Below are positions 26,988-35,152 of a stretch of 64,000 nt of DNA, piece after piece. Source of the stretch: Natronosalvus caseinilyticus (GTDB lineage Archaea; Halobacteriota; Halobacteria; Halobacteriales; Natrialbaceae); NCBI RefSeq assembly GCF_017357105.1, contig NZ_CP071596.1:1736001-1800000 (forward strand), in the 5' to 3' direction. A program made the position numbers and the translations under genes. The notes under the pieces are model-generated. The model was not told the DNA's origin and did no database searches. It worked only from the letters and a program-made list of their open reading frames with translations. How positions within the stretch are numbered: position 1 is the first letter of the stretch; every line of letters begins with the position of its first letter.

Positions 26988-28268
26988 ATGGATACCAATG
27001 CCACCGCTACCGGTAGAGCCGACACCCGGCGAGGATTCGTCACCAGTAGCGGCGTCGCTGCGACCGGGATAGCCGGACTATCTGGCTGTCTCGGCATCGG
27101 ATTCGGCCGTCGGAGCGATGAGGCGGAAGACGAAATCGTGTTCTACAATGCCGGTTCGCTAGAGTACGATCCAGGCACGGCGGCAAACATCGACCGGTTC
27201 GAATCGGAAACTGGCATCTCCGTCGACGTGAATGAGGTTCCCTGGAACAACCTCAAAACGAGTCTGACGACGATCTGGCGCAACGAAGACGGGACCGTCG
27301 ACGTCTGGAACGGTCCGTCGTGGTGGTTAGACGACTTCGTCCGCTCGGGCTGGCTCGAGCCACTCGACCTTCCGAACGAGCACGTCGAGAAGTTCCCTGA
27401 CGACCTGGTTTCGTTGATGACGTTCGACGGCGAGGTCTACATGGCTCCCCAGTTCGGTAAGTGGGGAACGTATCTCTATGACAAACACTCCGTAAGTGCG
27501 CCGCCCGAGACCTGGGACGATGTCCTAGAACTCGAGGTGCCCGATCAGAGCGAGTTCGGGTTCACGTGGGCGGACAAAGACGTGTTCATGTTCAAACAAT
27601 TTCTCTATCAGGCTGGCGGACGAATGTTCAACGAGGACGATGAACCGAGATTCCACGGCCGGGCTGGCCGCGATGTCATGGAGTTCATCGTTGCGCTTCG
27701 GGAGCGCGGCAAGATACCTGTTGGCATGGCCAGTATGAGCGAAGGGAATCTCAATGACGCGTTTCTGGCCGGGCAATTCGCGACTGTCAACGCGTGGACC
27801 CCACTGGGCGCGAACGCGCTCGAGTACGATCGCTGGGGAGAATCTCGACTCGGCAGCGCTCGTCTGCCAGAGGGCCCCGGAGGTTCGCGGGCGACGTTTC
27901 AGGACACGAATGGGTTGAGCATTTCGGCGTACTCTGAGCGGAAGCCTGCTGCAATGCGATTCGTCGAGTTTATGACCAGTCGAGAGTCGTGCAAACACGA
28001 CATGCTCGTCGAAGGGAATCCGTGCGTCGTGCCCGATGTCTACGACGACGACGACGTCCACGATGCCTATCCGTCTCATCTCCTCGAGACGATGCAGTAC
28101 AATCTCGAGCACGCGATGGGTGAAACTTACATCGCACAGGCCCAGGTCGACGACTACCTTTCCACCCAGATTACTGACGTACTCGTCAACGATAAGGATC
28201 CCCAGCGAGCGCTCGAGCAGGCTCACGACGACGTCGAAGCACTCTATCAGGAGATCGGCATACTGTAA
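26988..28268 (+). CDS. Second ABC importer, solute-binding lipoprotein
   Basis: 426 residues from ATG 26988 (a start at 26952 would add 12). Twin-arginine-type signal and lipobox: TRRGFVTSSGVAATGIAGLSGC. Body of a family-1 sugar-binding protein: FESETGISVDVNEVPWNNLKTSL, and SGWLEPLDLPNEHVEKF. Not a recent duplicate of 22035-23630, as only general family features are shared. First gene of a second complete importer. Confidence 0.92.
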   Translation: MDTNATATGRADTRRGFVTSSGVAATGIAGLSGCLGIGFGRRSDEAEDEIVFYNAGSLEYDPGTAANIDRFESETGISVDVNEVPWNNLKTSLTTIWRNEDGTVDVWNGPSWWLDDFVRSGWLEPLDLPNEHVEKFPDDLVSLMTFDGEVYMAPQFGKWGTYLYDKHSVSAPPETWDDVLELEVPDQSEFGFTWADKDVFMFKQFLYQAGGRMFNEDDEPRFHGRAGRDVMEFIVALRERGKIPVGMASMSEGNLNDAFLAGQFATVNAWTPLGANALEYDRWGESRLGSARLPEGPGGSRATFQDTNGLSISAYSERKPAAMRFVEFMTSRESCKHDMLVEGNPCVVPDVYDDDDVHDAYPSHLLETMQYNLEHAMGETYIAQAQVDDYLSTQITDVLVNDKDPQRALEQAHDDVEALYQEIGIL

Positions 28269-28285
28269 CGAACCCCTATCTATTC

Positions 28286-29221
28286 ATGGAACGCTCGAAT
28301 AAATCGTTGCGGCGGTTGCTCGACCGGCTGTTCGTTCCGATGACCGTCGGACCGACGTTGATCCTCATCGTCACGATAATTGCGTATCCGGTGTATCGCC
28401 TGTTCGTTACCAGCCTCTACCGGACCCATCCGATCACGGGGGAGTGGCAGTTCGTCGGCCTCGAGAACTTTCGACGGCTGTTGTTCGCCGACGGTGCCGA
28501 CGGCTGGCTGACCGTTTTCGACCCGTCGTTCGTGGCGTTCACGCGAAATACGATCGTCTATGTCGGGTCAAGCGTCACGATATCTTTCCTGCTTGGCCTA
28601 GGAGTGGCCATGCTACTCGATAGGGATCTGAAGGGACGAAGCTGGATCCGGACGGCGGTCATCGTTCCATGGATCCTCCCGTACGTGTTCAGCGGGCTGA
28701 TGTGGCGGTGGATGTTTCAGGCGCAGTACGGCGCTATCAACGGCTTTCTCCTCAGGCTGGGGGTGATCGAAGAGAGTGTCGCCTTCCTCTCGAATGGCAC
28801 GTTAGCGATGGTCGCGCTGATCGTCGCCGACGTCTGGGTGTTCACGCCGTTCGTCATCGTAATCCTGCTTGCCGGCCTCCAGAACGTGCCCGAACAGCTC
28901 TACGACGCAGCCGAGGTCGACGGCGCGAGTCGATGGTCCCGGTTCTGGAACGTCACCTACCCGTTCCTGAAACCGTCGATCCTCGTCGCCCTGACGATTC
29001 GAATTATCTTCGACCTTCGTGCCCTCGACATCGTCTGGGTCATGACCGAGGGCGGCCCCAGCAAGGAAACGGAAGTCTGGGCGTCTTTTCTCTACCGAAC
29101 GTCCATGGAGTTCCAGAACGCTGGCGAAGGGGCCGCAATGGGGGTGTTGATGCTGGCGGTGACCTTCGGTATCGTGACGGTTCTGTACACGTTCTTCTCC
29201 GGAAGTCCCTACGAACAATGA
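28286..29221 (+). CDS. Second ABC importer, MalF-type permease
   Basis: 311 residues; six hydrophobic helices, the first MTVGPTLILIVTIIAYPVYRL. EAA loop: DAAEVDGASRWSRFWNVTYP. Begins 17 bp after the binding-protein gene. The stop overlaps the start of the next permease (ATGA), so the two are translationally coupled. Confidence 0.93.
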   Translation: MERSNKSLRRLLDRLFVPMTVGPTLILIVTIIAYPVYRLFVTSLYRTHPITGEWQFVGLENFRRLLFADGADGWLTVFDPSFVAFTRNTIVYVGSSVTISFLLGLGVAMLLDRDLKGRSWIRTAVIVPWILPYVFSGLMWRWMFQAQYGAINGFLLRLGVIEESVAFLSNGTLAMVALIVADVWVFTPFVIVILLAGLQNVPEQLYDAAEVDGASRWSRFWNVTYPFLKPSILVALTIRIIFDLRALDIVWVMTEGGPSKETEVWASFLYRTSMEFQNAGEGAAMGVLMLAVTFGIVTVLYTFFSGSPYEQ

Positions 29222-30132
29222 GCACGAAACCCTCGACGAAACTCGCGCGTTTGCTCGGCATAGAAACCGGGGACGAGTGGCCGGACGTCGTCAGAGAGCG
29301 GTGGATCGCCTACGGTCTGCTCAGCCTCTACGTGATCGTCCTGTGGTTCCCCGTCTACTTCATCTTCATCACGAGCATCAAGCCGCCAGGCGAGGCCGTT
29401 TCGATCCCCGCGTCGTTTCTCCCCACGGAGCCGACGGCGGCGAATTACGTCGACATCTTCACCCAGCGCCCGTTCGAACTGTACACGTTCAACAGTTTGG
29501 TCGTCGCCACGACAACGACGGTGATCTGCGTCACGCTCGGTACTCTCACCGGGTATACGTTCTCCCGGTACGACTTCATCGGGAACAGGGCGCTGCTGTT
29601 GACCATCGTCGGGGCGCGAATGTTCCCGCCGATCGCCCTGATCGTGCCGTTCTTCGCGATCATGTCCGACCCACCGCTGATCGGCGGGCTAACCGGGAGC
29701 CTCTACGACACTCGGGTCGCGCTCATCCTCACGTACATCTTCTTCAACCTCCCGTTTAGCGTCTGGATTATGAAAAACTACTTCGACGGCATTCCGGTTT
29801 CGCTCGACGAACAGGCACAGATCGACGGCTGTTCCGCCTGGGAAGGATTCTTCAAGATCGTCCTTCCGATGGCCAAACCCGGTATCGCCGCGACGGCCAT
29901 CCTGGCGTTTATATTCTCGTGGAACGAGTTCGTCTTCGCCCTCGTGCTCACCTCGACGGAGTCGTCCCAGACGCTGCCGATCGCCGTATCGCTGTTCGTC
30001 GCCGACGACTTCATCGACTGGGCGCGCCTCGCAGCCGGTGGCATGATCGCCGCCTTTCCCGGCATTCTGTTCGGACTGTTCTTCCAGCGACACATCGTCA
30101 GCGGCATCACCCGGGGGGCGGTGAAAGAATGA
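29218..30132 (+). CDS. Second ABC importer, MalG-type permease
   Basis: 304 residues from ATG 29218, in the ATGA overlap with the previous gene; the same frame is open far upstream but antisense-like there. Helices such as YGLLSLYVIVLWFPVYFIFITS; EAA loop DEQAQIDGCSAWEGFFKIVLP; ending HIVSGITRGAVKE. Its stop also overlaps an ATG opening an 18-codon frame (30129-30185) that runs into the ATPase start. Confidence 0.94.
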   Translation: MSTKPSTKLARLLGIETGDEWPDVVRERWIAYGLLSLYVIVLWFPVYFIFITSIKPPGEAVSIPASFLPTEPTAANYVDIFTQRPFELYTFNSLVVATTTTVICVTLGTLTGYTFSRYDFIGNRALLLTIVGARMFPPIALIVPFFAIMSDPPLIGGLTGSLYDTRVALILTYIFFNLPFSVWIMKNYFDGIPVSLDEQAQIDGCSAWEGFFKIVLPMAKPGIAATAILAFIFSWNEFVFALVLTSTESSQTLPIAVSLFVADDFIDWARLAAGGMIAAFPGILFGLFFQRHIVSGITRGAVKE

Positions 30133-30177
30133 CGCGGATAGGAACGTTCACGCCCGACCCGACCGATGGTGAGTGCA

Positions 30178-31305
30178 ATGGCTGAAGTACGACTCGACGA
30201 TCTCGTCAAGCGGTTCGGCGACATCGTCGCCGTCGACGGCGTTTCACTCGAGATTCCCGACGAGAGTTTCACCGTTCTCGTCGGCCCGTCGGGCTGTGGC
30301 AAGACCACGACCCTTCGGCTCATCGCCGGTCTCGAGCGGGCCAGCGACGGGACTATTCAGATTGGTGACCAGGTCGTCAACGACCGACGCGCCTACGAGC
30401 GCGACATCGCGATGGTGTTTCAGAACTACGCGCTCTACCCGCATAAGACCGTTCGAGAGAATATGCGGTTCGGCCTCGAACAACACGGCGTCGACGAGGC
30501 CATCATTGAAGAGCGTGTCGCCGACGCTGCAGCCCTACTCCAGATCGATGACTTCCTCGAGCGCAAACCCGGTGAACTCTCTGGCGGGCAACAACAACGC
30601 GTCGCCCTCGGTCGCGCGATCGTCCGCAAACCGAACGTGTTCCTGATGGACGAACCGCTCAGTAACCTCGATGCGAAGCTTCGCGTCCAGATGCGCGCCG
30701 AACTCAACAAGCTCCACGATACGCTCTCGACGACGATGGTGTACGTTACCCACGATCAGGTCGAGGCGATGACGCTTGGCGATCAGATTGCTGTCATGGA
30801 TAACGGGCAGATCCAGCAGGTCGGCCCGCCGACGTACGTCTACTCCAACCCGCGGAACCTGTTCGTAGCCGACTTCCTCGGCTCGCCGAGTATGAACTTC
30901 CTCGAGGGGGCGGTTCGCCGGGAGGTGGACAACCTCGTAATCGACCTCGGGCCGTTCCAGCACGACGTTCCCGACGAGTATCAGTGGGCGCTCGAGGATT
31001 CGATCGGTGACGAAGTCGTTCTCGGGGTCCGTTCGGAGGACGTGACCCTGCGACCCGACGGATTGCCGGCGACGGTCAACGTTGTCGAACCCCAGGGTGA
31101 AAAGACCGTCCTCGAACTCGGCCTGGGAGACGGCAAAACCGTGAAGGCATCGGTCGAACCGGGCGGCCCGATCGAGGTCGACGACCGGGTGAGCGTCGAG
31201 TTCGACCGCCGCTCGCTCCACTACTTCGATTCCGAATCCGGCGAGTCGCTCACGTTCGATTCCGAGACCAGGCCCACGACGGAAGGTGGAGAGCAACTCG
31301 CGTGA
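30178..31305 (+). CDS. Second ABC importer, MalK/UgpC-type ATPase
   Basis: 375 residues from ATG 30178 (MAEVRLDDLVKRFGDIVAVD); ATG 30166 would add four. Walker A GPSGCGKTTTLRLIAG, signature LSGGQQQRVALGRAI, Walker B VFLMDEPLSNLDAKLR, H-loop YVTHDQVEAMTLGD, then TOBE region. Close in sequence to the first importer's ATPase. The stop overlaps a GTG of a small membrane protein gene. Confidence 0.95.
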   Translation: MAEVRLDDLVKRFGDIVAVDGVSLEIPDESFTVLVGPSGCGKTTTLRLIAGLERASDGTIQIGDQVVNDRRAYERDIAMVFQNYALYPHKTVRENMRFGLEQHGVDEAIIEERVADAAALLQIDDFLERKPGELSGGQQQRVALGRAIVRKPNVFLMDEPLSNLDAKLRVQMRAELNKLHDTLSTTMVYVTHDQVEAMTLGDQIAVMDNGQIQQVGPPTYVYSNPRNLFVADFLGSPSMNFLEGAVRREVDNLVIDLGPFQHDVPDEYQWALEDSIGDEVVLGVRSEDVTLRPDGLPATVNVVEPQGEKTVLELGLGDGKTVKASVEPGGPIEVDDRVSVEFDRRSLHYFDSESGESLTFDSETRPTTEGGEQLA

Positions 31306-31478
31306 CGTCGATTGACACGGCTTCGGTGGCGGAATTCGTCCCATTGGCGCTCGGTGTCGCGCTCGTCCTGATCGCGGCGTACAACTATCTGCAGGGGATC
31401 TACGGCGGTGCGATCGTATCGAGCGTCGGCGCGATCGTCACGTTCGTCCTCACTATTCTCTCGAGCCGTCAAAGATGA
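31302..31478 (+). CDS. Small two-helix membrane protein (58 aa) coupled to the importer
   Basis: GTG 31302 lies in a GTGA overlap with the ATPase stop; TGA at 31476-31478. Two hydrophobic segments, FVPLALGVALVLIAAYNYL and AIVSSVGAIVTFVLTIL, joined by a Gly-rich turn, and a basic C-terminus (SSRQR). No family recognised. The overlap and haloarchaeal codon use argue it is real and made with the importer; it might be a small accessory subunit or unrelated. Confidence 0.65.
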   Translation: MTSIDTASVAEFVPLALGVALVLIAAYNYLQGIYGGAIVSSVGAIVTFVLTILSSRQR

Positions 31479-31554
31479 GCAGAAACGAGCGAAAACACAT
31501 AAGGTCCGGGCCGGTGAATCAACAACTAACGAGCACCACCATCCCTCTCGAGCT

Positions 31555-32316
31555 ATGTTGCCTAAACAACGGAAACGTGAAATCGTCGACGTCGTCTCGG
31601 AAGAGAACGGACAGACCGTTACCGACCTCGCGGATGAACTCGGCGTCTCCGAGGCGACGGTTCGTCGCGACCTACAGGACCTCGAGTCCGACGGGCTGAT
31701 CGAACGCTCTCACGGGGGCGCGCTTCCGGTCACCAGCGTCGCCGAGGAACGATCGTACAGCCAGAAACAGGTGCAGAACCTGGAGGCAAAACGCGCCATC
31801 GGGCGGCGTGCGGCCGAGGAGGTCCTCGAGGGACAGGTCGTCTTCTTCGATTCCGGTACGACGACGATGGAAGTCGCGAAAGCCACGCCCGACGTCGCGT
31901 TCATCGCCGCGACGAACTCGCCGCTCATCGCGATGGAACTGGGCGAACACGGTGACGTGAAGCTGACCGGCGGCACGCTTCGTGAACAGACCTGGGCGCT
32001 CGTCGGGCCCACCGGCGAGGAATTCCTCGAGCGGACGAACTTCGACGTCGTCTTCCTCGGAACGAACGCGATCCACCCCGAGTCGGGGCTGACGACGCCG
32101 AACGAGGACGAAGCGCGGATGAAGTCGTTGATGGTCGAGAAGGCCCAGCGGGTCGTCCTCGTCTCCGACGGGTCGAAACTCGGTCGGCGGAGTTTCGTCC
32201 ACTTCGCCGACTACGCCTCGATCGACACGTTCGTGACCGATGCGGTCCTCACCGACGCCCAGCGCGAGCCGTTCGAGGCCGCGGGCGTCGACGTCGTCGA
32301 CGGGGTGGTCGAGTGA
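31555..32316 (+). CDS. glpR: DeoR/GlpR-family transcriptional regulator
   Basis: 253 residues from ATG 31555. DeoR helix-turn-helix at the N-terminus: QTVTDLADELGVSEATVRRDLQDLE, followed by the HGGA motif and a sugar-phosphate isomerase-like effector domain (FFDSGTTTMEVA, SPLIAMELG, FVTDAVL). In Haloferax, GlpR represses fructose and glucose catabolic genes and lies beside pfkB; the same arrangement is seen here (4-bp overlap with the kinase gene), so control of this PTS cluster is likely. The symbol is by context. Confidence 0.88.
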   Translation: MLPKQRKREIVDVVSEENGQTVTDLADELGVSEATVRRDLQDLESDGLIERSHGGALPVTSVAEERSYSQKQVQNLEAKRAIGRRAAEEVLEGQVVFFDSGTTTMEVAKATPDVAFIAATNSPLIAMELGEHGDVKLTGGTLREQTWALVGPTGEEFLERTNFDVVFLGTNAIHPESGLTTPNEDEARMKSLMVEKAQRVVLVSDGSKLGRRSFVHFADYASIDTFVTDAVLTDAQREPFEAAGVDVVDGVVE

Positions 32317-33221
32317 TCCTCACCGTGACTCTCAATCCGGCCGTGGATCACACCATCACTGTCGAGGGAAAACTCGATTCCGACGCCGTCAAGCGCGCGA
32401 GTATGTCTCAGTACGATCCCGGCGGGAAGGGGATCAACGTCTCGAAGTACCTCTACGGACTCGGCATCGAGACGCTGGCGACCGGACTCACGGGCGGCTT
32501 TCTGGGGACGTACATCGAGGAGCAACTCGTCCGACAGAAAGTGCCGAACGATTTCGTCGAGATGGGGGGCTGTACCCGTCTCAACACGACAATTCTTACG
32601 GACGACGAGGAGTACAAGATCAACCAATCGGGACACAACGTCAAGAAAGAAACCGTCCGCGAGGTCGTCGCGAAGGTCCGCGAGCACGACCCCGAGATGG
32701 TCGTCGTCGCGGGGAGCCTTCCGCCGAACCTGGGCCCGGCGACGATCGATCGGATCGCTCGAGCGGGGCCGTGGCAGACAATCGTGGACGTCCAGGGAGA
32801 CCTGCTGAGGGGACTTCGAAGCGAGTACTTCGTCTGTAAACCCAATCGTCGCGAACTCGGCACGGCGACAGGAATGCCCGTCCACACCGTCGAGGAGTGC
32901 GTGGAAGCGGCACAGGCGCTCCGCGACGAGGGCTTCGAACACGTCGTCGCATCGCTGGGCGACGACGGCGCACTGCTGGCCTCGCCAGAGGGAATCTATC
33001 GGGCGGAATCCCAGGATGCCGACGTCGTCGACACCGTGGGCGCGGGCGACGCGCTACTGGCGGGCGTTCTCTCGACGTTCGTCCGTGGGCAGTCCGGCAC
33101 CGCCGCCCTCCGCATGGGCGTGACCGTCGCCGCGGAGGTCGTTTCGGTCCCGGGGACGACCGTCCCCGAGATGTCCGGTCTACGCTCGGACTCGACCGAC
33201 GTCCCGCTCTTTACAAGGTGA
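32313..33221 (+). CDS. pfkB: 1-phosphofructokinase (PfkB family)
   Basis: 302 residues from GTG 32313 in a GTGA overlap with glpR. Substrate motif TLNPAVDHTITVEG, PGGKGINVSKYLYGLG, and ATP/anion-hole motif DTVGAGDALLAGVLS with the catalytic Asp. The N-terminal pattern and the PTS context point to fructose 1-phosphate as substrate, giving fructose 1,6-bisphosphate. It precedes the IIC gene by 24 bp. Confidence 0.93.
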   Translation: MILTVTLNPAVDHTITVEGKLDSDAVKRASMSQYDPGGKGINVSKYLYGLGIETLATGLTGGFLGTYIEEQLVRQKVPNDFVEMGGCTRLNTTILTDDEEYKINQSGHNVKKETVREVVAKVREHDPEMVVVAGSLPPNLGPATIDRIARAGPWQTIVDVQGDLLRGLRSEYFVCKPNRRELGTATGMPVHTVEECVEAAQALRDEGFEHVVASLGDDGALLASPEGIYRAESQDADVVDTVGAGDALLAGVLSTFVRGQSGTAALRMGVTVAAEVVSVPGTTVPEMSGLRSDSTDVPLFTR

Positions 33222-33245
33222 TCCGCGCCAGAGGCGCACACGAAC

Positions 33246-34367
33246 ATGACCGTCACGACCGCCCTCTCAGCCCACCTCGCGTCGGTTCGACGGGACGTCA
33301 TGACCGGCGTGAGCTTCATGATCCCGTTCGTCACCATCGGCGGCGTCTTCTTCGCGGCGGCCCACATCGCTGGGGGAGCGGGGGCACTCGAGCGACCGGG
33401 CACGCTCGCGTGGTTTCTCGCCGAGATCGGTCGTGCGGGGCTCGCGTTCGCGGTGCCGGCGTTCGGCGCGTACATCGCCTATGGAATCGCCGATCGACCC
33501 GCGCTCGCGCCAGGATTCGTCCTGGCCGCGCTCGTCCAGCAGGGCGCGGTCGTCGAGCAGGCGGGCCGGATCGTCGGGATCGAGACGGGCCAGGCGGGAG
33601 CGGGGTATCTGGGGGCGCTCGGGGTCGGACTCCTCGTCGGCGTCGTCGTCGCCGCCCTCGCTCGAATCGACGTCCCGACGGCCATCGAACCGCTCGTCCC
33701 GGTTCTTCTCCTTCCCGTCTTGGTAACCTGTGTACTCGCGCCGGTCGTGCTCTTCGTGCTCGCGCCACCGCTCGCGCTCGCGATGGAGCGACTGACGGCT
33801 CTGGTTCGCGACCCGTCCGGTCTCGAGGCGATCGCACTGGGGGCCGTACTGGGGGCGATGATGGCGGTCGACGGCGGCGGCCCTGTCAACAAGATCGCGT
33901 ACGTATTCGGCGTGACACTGATTCCCGAACAGATTTACGCGCCGATGGCGGCGGTGATGATCGCCGGTATGGTGCCGCCGCTCGGACTCGCGCTGTCCAA
34001 CGTCGTCGCCCCGCAGAAGTACCCGTGGGGGCGCTACGAACGCGCCAGACCCGCGCTGGCGATGGGACTGTCGTTCGTCACCGAGGGGGTGATCCCCTAC
34101 GCGACCGCCGACCCCGCTCGGGTCGTCCCTAGCACCGTGCTCGGAAGCGCGACCGCGGCCGCGACGGCGGTGTGGCTCGGCGTGACGATGCCCGCGCCCC
34201 ACGGCGGGATCCTCGTCGTGCTTTTGGCCAATAACTGGATCCAGTTCCTGGCGTGTCTCGCCGTCGGAACCGTCGTGACGGCCGCGGTCGTCACGGCCCT
34301 CAAACCCGACTACGAGGCCGTTTCGAGCGGGGCGAGATCGAAAGACAGGGGAAGAGTGACTGATTAA
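33246..34367 (+). CDS. PTS fructose-specific IIC permease
   Basis: 373 residues, about nine membrane helices. Family features: MTGVSFMIPFVTIGGVFFAAA near the start, GGGPVNKIAYVFGV in the centre, and EGVIPYATADP, the conserved substrate-site Glu region of EIIC-Fru, then PHGGILVVL. IIA and IIB are separate genes here (34392 and 36866), as in Haloferax. Translocates fructose with phosphorylation at C1. Confidence 0.93.
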   Translation: MTVTTALSAHLASVRRDVMTGVSFMIPFVTIGGVFFAAAHIAGGAGALERPGTLAWFLAEIGRAGLAFAVPAFGAYIAYGIADRPALAPGFVLAALVQQGAVVEQAGRIVGIETGQAGAGYLGALGVGLLVGVVVAALARIDVPTAIEPLVPVLLLPVLVTCVLAPVVLFVLAPPLALAMERLTALVRDPSGLEAIALGAVLGAMMAVDGGGPVNKIAYVFGVTLIPEQIYAPMAAVMIAGMVPPLGLALSNVVAPQKYPWGRYERARPALAMGLSFVTEGVIPYATADPARVVPSTVLGSATAAATAVWLGVTMPAPHGGILVVLLANNWIQFLACLAVGTVVTAAVVTALKPDYEAVSSGARSKDRGRVTD

Positions 34368-34391
34368 ACCCCTCCCGAGTATACTCCACGC

Positions 34392-34856
34392 ATGGACGAC
34401 ATCGACGCCGTACTCACACCGGAGCTCATCGCGCTCCAGGAGCCACCCCCGGACGCGTACGCCTGCATCGAGTACCTGCTCGACTGCGCCGTCGAGGCCG
34501 GTCGCGTGACGGACCGCGACGTCGCACTCGAGGCCGTCCTCGCCCGCGAGGCCGAGACGAGCCCTGCAGTGGGGAAGGGTGTCGGCCTGTTCCACGCCAG
34601 GACCGAGGCCGTCAGGCGGGCGACGGTCGCGTTCACCCGCTCGAGCGAGGGGGTCCCTCTCGGCGACGCGGACGCCGAACCGGCGACGCTCCTGTTCATG
34701 CTGCTCGTTCCCGCCGACGAGAATGGGGCCGACGACCACCTCGAGACGCTCAGTTCGCTCTCGCGTGCGCTCGTACACGACGAGGTGCGCGAGCGGCTTC
34801 ACGACGCCGAGTCCCCCGCGGAGGTCCGAACCGCGCTCGCGGAGGCGATCTCTTGA
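34392..34856 (+). CDS. PTS fructose IIA component
   Basis: 154 residues. Phosphoryl-accepting His is in GVGLFHARTEAV, matching the PHART-type EIIA-Fru motif (here Phe replaces Pro). N-terminal VLTPELIALQEPPPDAYACIEYLL is the usual IIA start. Takes phosphate from HPr, encoded directly after it with a TGATG overlap. Confidence 0.92.
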   Translation: MDDIDAVLTPELIALQEPPPDAYACIEYLLDCAVEAGRVTDRDVALEAVLAREAETSPAVGKGVGLFHARTEAVRRATVAFTRSSEGVPLGDADAEPATLLFMLLVPADENGADDHLETLSSLSRALVHDEVRERLHDAESPAEVRTALAEAIS

Positions 34857-35128
34857 TGGAACGGATCGTCACCGTAGCGCCCGAGGACGGACTCCACGTC
34901 CGCCCAGCCACGGCGTTCGTCCGGACTGCGAACGGGTTCGACGCCAACGTACGGGTCGGGCCGGCGGACGGCGACCTCGTCGAGGCGGAGAGCGTCCTCG
35001 CGGTGACGAGCCTCGGCGTTCCGAGCGGCCGGGCGGTTCGAATCGTCGCGAAGGGGGCCGACGCCGAGGCTGCCCTTGACGCCCTCGAGGCGGTGCTCTC
35101 GACGCCCGAAGCGAAGCGTTCGACCTGA
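34856..35128 (+). CDS. ptsH: PTS phosphocarrier protein HPr
   Basis: 90 residues from ATG 34856, sharing one base with the IIA stop. Active-site His14 in the motif DGLHVRPATAF. The regulatory-Ser region reads VTSLGVPSGRAV, so the residue corresponding to Ser46 in firmicutes is not in the usual context and HprK-type control is unlikely. Carries phosphate from EI to IIA. Confidence 0.94.
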   Translation: MERIVTVAPEDGLHVRPATAFVRTANGFDANVRVGPADGDLVEAESVLAVTSLGVPSGRAVRIVAKGADAEAALDALEAVLSTPEAKRST

Positions 35129-35152
35129 AACGTGAAACCTGAAACCCCAACC

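Noticed and set aside
33267-34802. 511-codon minus-strand frame opposite PTS IIC/IIA
   Set aside because: Antisense of two well-supported genes. Highly charged, no domains.
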